Source: CAZHDI01 sp964531285 (GTDB lineage: Bacteria > Pseudomonadota > Alphaproteobacteria > JAJFIK01). Taken from it: DNA of 63,777 nucleotides. This document shows, in pieces, positions 43,126-50,318 of the stretch. The notes below the pieces were generated by a model. That model ran no database searches. It saw nothing but the letters and a program-made list of their open reading frames with translations, and was not told the DNA's origin. The position numbers and the translations under genes were made by a program. The stretch lies in assembly GCA_964531285.1 (NCBI GenBank), contig CAZHDI010000006.1:1-63777 (forward strand), in the 5' to 3' direction. Each line of letters starts with the position of its first letter. Position 1 is the stretch's first letter.

Positions 43126-44793
43126 TCACTCTGCCGCATTCACCTTCGCGGTCAGTTTACGGTCCCGGAAGCGCGCCGCCCAGTCCTCATGCTCTTTTTG
43201 CGCCGGCCGCGTGACCGCGAGCGCATTCGGGCTGACATTGCGGGTGATCACGCTGCCCGCGCCGGTATAAGCGCCCTCGCCCACGGTCACCGGAGCCACC
43301 AGGGACGCGTTGGTGCCGACAAAGGCGCCCGCGCCGATCCGGGTCTCGAACTTATCGAAGCCGTCATAATTGCAGGTGATTGCGCCGGCGCCGATATTGG
43401 CTTCCGGGCCGATCACCACATCGCCCATATAGGACAGATGATTGATCTTGGCGCCTGCGCCGACCTTGGCCTGTTTGGTCTCGACAAAATTGCCGACGCG
43501 CACGCGCGCGCCCAACTCCGTCCCCGGACGGATCCGCGCGAAGGGGCCGACCACCGCCCCCCGGCCGATGCGGGCGCCCTCGATATGGGAAAACGCCTTG
43601 ATCTCGGCACCGGCCTCCACAACGACGCCCGGTCCGAACACCACATTCTGGCCGACCGTGACATCCTCGCCGATCACCGTATCCCACGCGAAATAGGCCG
43701 TGAACGGATCGAGCAGGGTCACGCCGCCCGCCATGACCTCCGCGCGCCGCCGGGTCTGGAACACCGCCTCGGCCAGGGCAAGCTGATCGCGGCTGTTCAC
43801 TCCGAGCACTTCCTCCGGATCGCCTTCGACTGCTTGGGCCTTGAGATTTTGCTGGCGGGCCAGAGCCACAATATCGGTGAGGTAGTATTCCTGCTTCACG
43901 TTGTCGTTGCCGATCTTGTCGAGGAGCGCGAACAGCATCGCCCCGTCGATCAGCATCACACCGGCATTGCACAAGGTCACCGCCAGTTGATCAGGCGTTG
44001 CGTCCTTGGCCTCGACGATGGCATGGAGCGCGCCGTCGCGGCCCGAAATCAGCCGTCCGTACCCGGTCGGATCGTCCGGCGTGAACCCCAGCGCGACCAC
44101 CGCATTGCCGCGCGCGCGGGCCTCGCGCATCGCCACCAGGGTTTCCGGCCGGATGAGCGGAGTGTCGGCATACATGACCAGCACGTCGCCGCGATGGTCT
44201 TTCAGCACCGGGCGCGCGGCCATGACCGCATGGCCGGTGCCCAATGGCGGGTCCTGCACGACCGTGCGCACGGTCGGCGCAAAGCCCTCCGCCGCTTCGG
44301 CAACCGCGTCGCTGTCCCGGCCGACCACGGTCACCATGACCGCCGGGTCGAACTGGCTGCACACCGCCAGCACATGATGGAGCATCGCGCGCCCGCCGAT
44401 CTCATGCAGCACCTTCGGGGTCGCCGATCGCATGCGAGTGCCCTGACCGGCGGCCAGAACCACGCAAGCCAGCCCCTCCAGATCATGGGCCGGCACGCCG
44501 TCCCGATGCGGCGCATCCGCCGGACCCTCGGGCGCGGGCGCACCTTCGCCCGCCAGGCCCGCGCGCAGGGCATCGCCCGGACCGGGCTCACTGCCGCCGC
44601 CCGCCGGTTGCCCCGCCGGCGCGCCGCTATGCAGGCCCTCATAATCGCCATAGGGGCTTTCAAACACCGCCGAGGGATCGGGCTCGGCCGGCCCCGGGTC
44701 CGGCGCGCGTGCGGGGCGCAAGGCGGGGCCGTCCAGCGGCGCATCCTGATCGGCGCGGGGCGGGTGCGGGGGCTTGGGGCCGGTCTCAGTCAT
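43126..44793 (-). CDS. glmU: Bifunctional GlmU (uridyltransferase / acetyltransferase)
   Basis: A 555-residue enzyme that makes UDP-N-acetylglucosamine. The uridyltransferase begins at CVVLAAGQGTRMRSATPKVL, with VMYADTPLI and GYGRLI following. The acetyltransferase is a left-handed beta helix of hexapeptide repeats (AVVGPFARIRPGTELGARVR, GAITCNYDGFDKFET). About 104 residues before the catalytic core are Pro/Ala/Gly-rich and unlike the 450-residue family norm. They may be a real disordered extension, or translation may begin at GTG 44496 (four codons before DLEGLACVV). It heads the string glmU, RusA-like, nuclease-like, rpiA, gor, DAHP synthase. Confidence 0.94.
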   Translation of the reverse strand: MTETGPKPPHPPRADQDAPLDGPALRPARAPDPGPAEPDPSAVFESPYGDYEGLHSGAPAGQPAGGGSEPGPGDALRAGLAGEGAPAPEGPADAPHRDGVPAHDLEGLACVVLAAGQGTRMRSATPKVLHEIGGRAMLHHVLAVCSQFDPAVMVTVVGRDSDAVAEAAEGFAPTVRTVVQDPPLGTGHAVMAARPVLKDHRGDVLVMYADTPLIRPETLVAMREARARGNAVVALGFTPDDPTGYGRLISGRDGALHAIVEAKDATPDQLAVTLCNAGVMLIDGAMLFALLDKIGNDNVKQEYYLTDIVALARQQNLKAQAVEGDPEEVLGVNSRDQLALAEAVFQTRRRAEVMAGGVTLLDPFTAYFAWDTVIGEDVTVGQNVVFGPGVVVEAGAEIKAFSHIEGARIGRGAVVGPFARIRPGTELGARVRVGNFVETKQAKVGAGAKINHLSYMGDVVIGPEANIGAGAITCNYDGFDKFETRIGAGAFVGTNASLVAPVTVGEGAYTGAGSVITRNVSPNALAVTRPAQKEHEDWAARFRDRKLTAKVNAAE

Positions 44794-44989
44794 GATGGTG
44801 TTCCCGTCAGTGGGCCTTCGGAGGGGGCAGAAGAAACCAAAACAATGTCACAGCCCCTTTCGAGCGCAAGGGCCTGGCGGATACCCGCACGGCGCTGCCC
44901 TTTATCGCTGCGCAGCCTATGGCATTGCCGGTATAGAAGCGCAGACATCTCGTCTGATTCGCCCCGTGTGATGAGCCTGGAGCCGCCCC

Positions 44990-45688
44990 GTGCCCGACCA
45001 AACGTCCGCCCTTGCCGGCGCCACCATCGTGTTCGACCTTGACGGCACCTTGATCGACACCGCACCCGATCTGGCGCGGGCGGCCAATGTTGCCCTGGGC
45101 GCGGAGGGGCGCCCGGCGGTGCCCATCGAGTCCTTGCGCGGCTTTGTCGGCCATGGCGGGCGGCGGCTCATCGCCGAGGGCCTGGAGGCCACCGGCGGCC
45201 CGGTCCCGCCGACCCGGCTCGACGCGCTGCTGGAGATCTTCCTGGCGCATTACAGCGCCCATATCGCCGAGGACAGCCGCCCGTTTCCGGGGGCCCTCGC
45301 CTGTCTCGACCGGCTGGCCGACGCCGGCGCGCATCTGGCGATCTGTACCAACAAGCGCGAGGGGCTCGCGCGCCAGCTGTTCGATGCGCTGGACCTGACG
45401 GCGCGCTTCGGCGCCATTGTCGGCGGCGACACCATGGGCGTGGCCAAACCCGATGCGGCCCCGCTCCTCGCGGCGATCGAGCGCGCGGGCGGCACAAGGG
45501 CGCGCGCCGTTATGGTGGGCGACACGCCCACCGATGTCGGCGCGGCCCGGGCGGCGGACGTGCCCGTGGTAGCGGTCTCCTTCGGCTATGCCAAGGGCGA
45601 TCCGGCGGCCATGGGCGCCGATGCGCTGATCGATCATTTCGACGGTCTCGACGCCGCCGCCGCGCGGCTTTTGGGCATGGCCGCCTGA
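44990..45688 (+). CDS. gph: HAD-family phosphoglycolate phosphatase
   Basis: A 232-residue haloacid-dehalogenase phosphatase. Motif I is VFDLDGTLIDTA, with the two Asp residues; motif II is AICTNKREGL; motif III Lys lies in MGVAKPDAAPLLAA; motif IV is MVGDTPTDVGAAR. The small helical cap after motif I is of the Gph type (GFVGHGGRRLIAEGL). The likely substrate is 2-phosphoglycolate arising from DNA repair; other phosphate esters cannot be ruled out. GTG start at 44990, with GGAG 7 nt before it. It is divergent from glmU. Confidence 0.9.
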   Translation: MPDQTSALAGATIVFDLDGTLIDTAPDLARAANVALGAEGRPAVPIESLRGFVGHGGRRLIAEGLEATGGPVPPTRLDALLEIFLAHYSAHIAEDSRPFPGALACLDRLADAGAHLAICTNKREGLARQLFDALDLTARFGAIVGGDTMGVAKPDAAPLLAAIERAGGTRARAVMVGDTPTDVGAARAADVPVVAVSFGYAKGDPAAMGADALIDHFDGLDAAAARLLGMAA

Positions 45689-45774
45689 GCGCCGGCCCGG
45701 GGGCCTTCCCTGGCCCCCCGCCAGACTTGACGCGGCCCGCCCGCACGGCTAGCAATCTCGTCTTCGCGACAGGC

Positions 45775-45849
45775 GGGCACGTAGCTCAGTGGGAGAGCAC
45801 TGTCTTCACACGGCAGGGGTCGCTGGTTCAATCCCAGCCGTGCCCACCA
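45775..45849 (+). tRNA. tRNA-Val (anticodon CAC)
   Basis: Folds as a complete cloverleaf of 75 nt including encoded CCA. Acceptor GGGCACG pairs with CGTGCCC. The D-arm is GCTC-AGTGGGA-GAGC. The anticodon arm is CTGTC-TTCACAC-GGCAG, with anticodon CAC in the middle of the loop, and the T-arm is GCTGG-TTCAATC-CCAGC. CAC reads the Val codon GTG. Confidence 0.95.
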
Positions 45850-45905
45850 TTCACCTCAAAAGACGAGACCCTGAGGCGCCCCGCTCATACGGGCGGCGCC
45901 GGGGA

Positions 45906-46280
45906 TCAGGGCTGCGCGCCGGCGCACAGGTCGGCGAGTGCGTCGTCCTTGGCGAGGTAACGCACCACATCGGTCATGGTGCGCGCGCCGACGTCATAGG
46001 CGGCGGTGATCCCGGCGATCACATCGGGGAGTTTGGCCTGCGCTTCGGCGCAAAACGCTCCGGTATCAAGAACGCCCGCGGCATGGCGTGCCTCCAGAAC
46101 ATAATACTCCGCTTCGATCACATCGGTGATCGCGACGAGCCCGACCTCGAAGCGCGTCTGCGCCTCGGCGGCGAGGGCCTCCGCCCGCGCCACCGGATCC
46201 GGGCGCTCATGGGGCGCCGCGGCCCCGGCTACACCTGAGCCCCCTGCTGTCAGGGCGATGATCAGGACCAAGACACGCAT
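45906..46280 (-). CDS. Small exported protein with TolC-like repeated motif
   Basis: A 124-residue protein with a Sec signal peptide (MRVLVLIIALTAGGSGVAGA). The mature part contains the motif RFEVGLVAITDVIEAEYYVL, close to the helical segment of TolC/OEP proteins (G-x4-TDV-x-EAE). A diverged second copy follows (YDVGARTMTDVVRYLAKDDA). The two Cys lie at FCAEAQ and DLCAGAQP. It is much too short for an outer-membrane channel, so a stand-alone periplasmic helical protein is likely. It is 7 bp downstream of the SDR gene, the last of a three-gene string. Confidence 0.7.
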   Translation of the reverse strand: MRVLVLIIALTAGGSGVAGAAAPHERPDPVARAEALAAEAQTRFEVGLVAITDVIEAEYYVLEARHAAGVLDTGAFCAEAQAKLPDVIAGITAAYDVGARTMTDVVRYLAKDDALADLCAGAQP

Positions 46281-46287
46281 GACGCCT

Positions 46288-47100
46288 TCACCGGGTACCG
46301 ACCATGCCGCCGTCGGTGGCGATCACCTCGCCGACCACATAGGCCCCGGCGCGCGAGGACAAAAAGATCGTCAGACCCGCAATGTCTTCGGCCGTCCCGA
46401 CCCGACCCGACGGATTGGACCGTCCGACGGCGTCCCAATCCACGCCGTCACCCTCGACCTTGCCGCCGAAGCCGACCCCGGTGCTGAGCATCCAGGTCGG
46501 ATACGGTCCCGGCGCAATGGCGTTGCAGTTGATATGCTCCTTGGTCAGATGGGTGGCCAGGAAGCGGGTCAAATGATGCACAGCCGCCTTCGAGGCCCCA
46601 TAGGAGAATGTGTCGAAGGAGGACGATTTCAGCCCGTCGATGGAGCCGATATTGATCACCCGGGCCGGATCGCCGGGGCTCCCGGCGCGGCGCAGTTGGG
46701 GCAGCAACTTCTGGGTCAGGAAGAAAACGCCTTTGACATTGACATCCATGACCTTGTCCCAGCCGATTTCCGGGAACTCGTCGATCGGTGCCCCCCAGGA
46801 GGCCCCGGCATTGTTGACCAGGATATCGAGCTTCTCCTCCCGCTTGGCGATCTCGCCAGCCAGATAGGTGCACCCCTCGACGCTCGACAGATCCGCGGGG
46901 ATCGAGATGCAGGTCCCTCCGTAGGCGGCGCTCAGACGCTCAGCGGTCTCGTCGCACACCTCGCGCTTGCGCGAACTGATATAGACTTTCACGCCATTGG
47001 CCAGAAAGCCCGCGGCGATCATCTCGCCGATCCCCCGCGAGCCGCCGGATACGAGTGCCGTTTTCCCGCGCACCGAAAACAGATTGGTCAGATCGGCCAT
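46288..47100 (-). CDS. SDR-family oxidoreductase
   Basis: A 270-residue short-chain dehydrogenase/reductase. The start at 47100 is chosen because GGGAGG lies 9 nt upstream; an ATG at 47109 is too close to that site. Motifs: SGGSRGIGEMIAAGFLANG (cofactor loop), LVNNAGAS, INIGSIDGLKSSS and the catalytic FSYGASKAAVHHLTRF (Tyr-x3-Lys). The C-terminal FLSSRAGAYVVGEVIATDGG closes the fold. Classical SDRs reduce or oxidise small hydroxy or keto compounds; the substrate cannot be inferred. It lies between two exported proteins, which is an unusual setting. Confidence 0.92.
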   Translation of the reverse strand: MADLTNLFSVRGKTALVSGGSRGIGEMIAAGFLANGVKVYISSRKREVCDETAERLSAAYGGTCISIPADLSSVEGCTYLAGEIAKREEKLDILVNNAGASWGAPIDEFPEIGWDKVMDVNVKGVFFLTQKLLPQLRRAGSPGDPARVINIGSIDGLKSSSFDTFSYGASKAAVHHLTRFLATHLTKEHINCNAIAPGPYPTWMLSTGVGFGGKVEGDGVDWDAVGRSNPSGRVGTAEDIAGLTIFLSSRAGAYVVGEVIATDGGMVGTR

Positions 47101-47105
47101 GGCTG

Positions 47106-48095
47106 TCATCCTCCCTTGCCAGCCGGATTATCCGCATACGGCATCCGGCCGGGGATATAATCGTTGATATTACCGTACAGGATTTCCCCGTCGAGATCGA
47201 TGGTGGTCATGGTCCCGTACCAGGGCTCGCCCAGCGCCGGGATGCCATAGCTCTGCCGCCGGTGCGCGATCAATTCACGGGTGCTGCCGTCCGGGCGGGT
47301 GAGGATCAACCGCCGCTCCGGCGCGGGCGGCGTGATCGCGAAGCGCTCGAACAGGCTGACATCGTCCGTCCCCCGCCCGCGAAGGATGTAGCCGCCGGAA
47401 CCCTCGGGGCTGACCACCAGGGTCGAAGCGGTCCGGGCGCCCCAAAGCGTGGCATAGGTGAAGGGAATCGTGAACCGCGCCTCGGTCTGGACCTGTTCGT
47501 GAAACTGGGCCGGCCCTTCGAAGCTGATCCTCTGCCCGCCAATGGTCAAGGCGACGGACGACCAGCCGAAAATCTCGGTACGCCCTTCCAGGAGCCCGGC
47601 AAACCCCAGCCGGGGTTGAAAAGCGCTCTCAATGTCGAGCGTTACGTCGCCCGGCCCATGGCGCGCCTCCCGGCTGGCCCGTGCCATTACCCGCGCGCTG
47701 CAGGACGCCGAGCGGGGATCCGCCGCCGGACCGCTCCGCATGTAACTCAACAGCGCGGGCTTTGACGCGGCATAGCGGACCTCATCGCCGGCGACCGCCG
47801 TGCGCGCAGGTCCGCAGGGCGCGCAATGATCCGTATAGGCCCAAAAGCCATCCGGCGTATAAGCATGAACCCAGATCCACGCCAGACCGATCTCCGGATA
47901 GCGGCACAGCCGGGTGTTGATGCCGTACCGCCCATCCATGCTGGCCGCGCCGGTATGCACCGACTCGCTGTAGAGCGCCTTGCCGCGCACCGCCTCGGTG
48001 CAGTCGCCCGCCGCGCTGGCCGGCCTCGTCCCCCAAAGCGGTCCCGAGAGCGGCACCGCCGCCAGCCCCGCCATCACCGTCCTGCGATCCATCAT
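47106..48095 (-). CDS. Tat-type exported protein, unknown function
   Basis: A 329-residue protein with a Tat-like signal: MMDRRTVMAGLAAVPLSG, cleavage after ASA, with twin Arg followed by a hydrophobic segment. Several Cys are present (DCTEA, RLCRYPE, DHCAPCGP, ASCSAR), so disulphides or a metal centre are possible. The rest is beta-rich with EIFGWSSVALTIGG and GTDDVSLFERFAITPP. The fold is not recognised. It precedes the SDR gene by 5 bp. A Tat export substrate usually carries a cofactor; whether this one does is unknown. Confidence 0.65.
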   Translation of the reverse strand: MMDRRTVMAGLAAVPLSGPLWGTRPASAAGDCTEAVRGKALYSESVHTGAASMDGRYGINTRLCRYPEIGLAWIWVHAYTPDGFWAYTDHCAPCGPARTAVAGDEVRYAASKPALLSYMRSGPAADPRSASCSARVMARASREARHGPGDVTLDIESAFQPRLGFAGLLEGRTEIFGWSSVALTIGGQRISFEGPAQFHEQVQTEARFTIPFTYATLWGARTASTLVVSPEGSGGYILRGRGTDDVSLFERFAITPPAPERRLILTRPDGSTRELIAHRRQSYGIPALGEPWYGTMTTIDLDGEILYGNINDYIPGRMPYADNPAGKGG

Positions 48096-48213
48096 GATGT
48101 CCGCCCTCCCTGAGCTGCCGGATCCGCGCCCGGCTTTGCCCGGCTTTGTCTGACAGTATTGTCCACACGGGCGGCGATTTGGGAAGGGGCCTCAACCGGC
48201 ACGGCTGCCGCGC

Positions 48214-50229
48214 TCAGGCAAACCGGTCCAGAACCGGCCCAAGATGGTGCTTGAGCGGGTCCAGATGAGCCTCAAACGCGCGCCATTGCTCGACGCCGGA
48301 ATCGTAAATCGGCTGGCGCACCTGTTCGGAACTGGCGGTGCGCACGGACCGCTCGGTTTCGTGGAACGCCAGACAGGCCGGCTCGAAGGGCAGACCGCAG
48401 AAGTCCAGAAGACGGCGCACCTGGGTTTCCAGGTTGGCGACAACCTCTTCATACTGAACACGCAGGACCTTGCCGGGCAGCACCGCGTCCCAATGGTCCA
48501 TCAGATCGACATAGCCGCGATAATACCGGCCGATTTCTTCCAGACCGTAAGTGAACTCCTGCCCTTCCCCGAAGAGTTGCTTGAAACCGCTGAAACAACA
48601 GGCCAGCGGATGGCGGCGGGCATCGATGATCTTGGCGTTCGGCAGGATCAGATGAATCAGACCGATATGCCGGAAATTATTGGGCATCTTGTCGGTGAAG
48701 AACGGTGCCCCCTGACGATACAGGGCCGTATCCCGGATATAGTCGGCACCATGGCGCTCCAGGTCCTCCGCAGGCAGATCGGTCAGCACATCCGGATAAC
48801 GCGGCGCGTCGCTGAGCTGGCGCCGCCCGTTGAGCCGGTGGGCCAGCGCCAGGATATGGGGCAATTCGAAGGTGCCGTCGACCTGGGAATGGGAGGCCAG
48901 GATCTGCTCCAGCAGCGTGGACCCGGCGCGCGGCAAGCCGACGATAAAGATCGGCGCGGGATCCGGGCAGCCCTGCCCGGCCCGGCCCTTGAACAGATCG
49001 TGCGTACACACCTGCTTCTGAGCGTCGAACGAGGCTTGCATCCGGTCCGCATCATAGCGCAGTTCGGCTTTTTTGAGGGCATTGCCGCGCTCGTAATAGG
49101 TAAAGGCGTCGTCGATCTCGCGCCGATCCTCCAGCGCTTTGCCGAGCGCAAAGCACAAATGGTAGCGGTCGGCGAGCGCAATCCCCGGCGCTGCTTCGCG
49201 GGCGCGCATCTGCCCGATTTCATCCTCCGTGAACCGATAGGTTTTGAGATTGGCCAGGCTCCAGAAGGCATCGCCGAAATCCGGCTTCACCGCATAGGCC
49301 TTGCGATAGGCGCTGACCGCATCGTCCTGGCGGCCCACGGTCTTGAGCGCGTGACCCTTCACGAGCCAGGTATGCGGATGATCGGGCAGTTGTGCCAGCA
49401 CCCGGTCGTAGATGGCGAGGGCAGCCTCGAAATCCCCCACCGCCATGCTTTCATTGCCGAGCGCGGTGGCGAAAAGCGGATTATCCGGGTCAAGATCGTG
49501 AAGCCGCTTGGCCTCTTCCAGTGCGGCGGCGAATTTCTGGCGCTTGTGCAGAACGTTCACATAGTCATAGCGCGCCGGCACATGATCGGGCGCAAATTCC
49601 AGACAGCTTTCGAGCAGGAACTCCGCGTCGTCGAGCACGTAAAGGCGCGCGCCGATATCGGCCAGGAGGCGCATGGCCTCGACATGATGCGGAGTCTTGC
49701 GCAGGAAGGCCCGCACGAGTTGCTCGGCCTTGAGCAGTTTGCCTTCATGGATAAAGCTCGTCACACTGACGAGTTCGGGCGGCAGGCTCGCCAGCCGCGC
49801 CGCCTGGGCCCGCGCCGGAGCCGCCTGATCGGATGCGCCGGCAGCCTCCAGCACCTCCGCCAGACAGCGCCAACTCGCCTGGAGCGCGGGATTGGCCGCG
49901 ACCGCCTGGCGATAGGCGCCGACGGCCTCGTCCAGGCGCCCAAGGCCGCGCAGCACATGACCGGCCTCCTGGTGGGCCCGGCCATAGCCTGGCGCGCTGG
50001 CCTTGAGGCGCTCCAGCGTCGCCAGCGCCCCCGCCGGATCGCCGCCATACCGCTGGCACACCGCCGCGATGTAAAGCCCGTCAACATGGCCGGGTGCCAG
50101 CCTTATAGCCGCCTGGGCCTCACCAAGAGCATCCCCGATCTGGCCTTTCTGGAGCAGCGCCTTGGCCGCATCGGCGTGCGCGTCGGCCTTTTGCGCGGTC
50201 TCATCGGGCGGGGAAGCGGGCTCGGCCAT
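48214..50229 (-). CDS. TPR-sulfotransferase fusion protein
   Basis: A 671-residue protein. Residues about 15-400 carry roughly nine TPR units (for example AIRLAPGHVDGLYIAAVC, ALATLERLKASAPGYGRAHQ). Residues about 420-670 are a PAPS-dependent sulfotransferase: 5'-phosphosulphate loop FIVGLPRAGSTLLEQILASH and 3'-phosphate region KIIDARRHPLACCFSG. Such fusions are widespread in marine Alphaproteobacteria, and substrates are mostly unknown (glycans, proteins or hopanoids are possible). No signal peptide. A terminator lies just upstream, which separates it from the TonB receptor. Confidence 0.9.
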   Translation of the reverse strand: MAEPASPPDETAQKADAHADAAKALLQKGQIGDALGEAQAAIRLAPGHVDGLYIAAVCQRYGGDPAGALATLERLKASAPGYGRAHQEAGHVLRGLGRLDEAVGAYRQAVAANPALQASWRCLAEVLEAAGASDQAAPARAQAARLASLPPELVSVTSFIHEGKLLKAEQLVRAFLRKTPHHVEAMRLLADIGARLYVLDDAEFLLESCLEFAPDHVPARYDYVNVLHKRQKFAAALEEAKRLHDLDPDNPLFATALGNESMAVGDFEAALAIYDRVLAQLPDHPHTWLVKGHALKTVGRQDDAVSAYRKAYAVKPDFGDAFWSLANLKTYRFTEDEIGQMRAREAAPGIALADRYHLCFALGKALEDRREIDDAFTYYERGNALKKAELRYDADRMQASFDAQKQVCTHDLFKGRAGQGCPDPAPIFIVGLPRAGSTLLEQILASHSQVDGTFELPHILALAHRLNGRRQLSDAPRYPDVLTDLPAEDLERHGADYIRDTALYRQGAPFFTDKMPNNFRHIGLIHLILPNAKIIDARRHPLACCFSGFKQLFGEGQEFTYGLEEIGRYYRGYVDLMDHWDAVLPGKVLRVQYEEVVANLETQVRRLLDFCGLPFEPACLAFHETERSVRTASSEQVRQPIYDSGVEQWRAFEAHLDPLKHHLGPVLDRFA

Positions 50230-50255
50230 GGCGGGCGTCTCCGGTCACACGGATA

Positions 50256-50285
50256 CGAAAAGAGCGGCCTCGCACGAGGCCGCTC
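50256..50285 (-). terminator. Terminator of TonB receptor 2
   Basis: Arms GAGCGGCCTC (50262-50271) and GAGGCCGCTC (50276-50285) with a GCAC loop; the minus strand then runs into TTTTCG. It lies 33 bp after the receptor stop and 27 bp before the next gene. Confidence 0.85.
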
Positions 50286-50318
50286 CCACAGTAACGCAAA
50301 CCTATCGGGCGCGCGATG

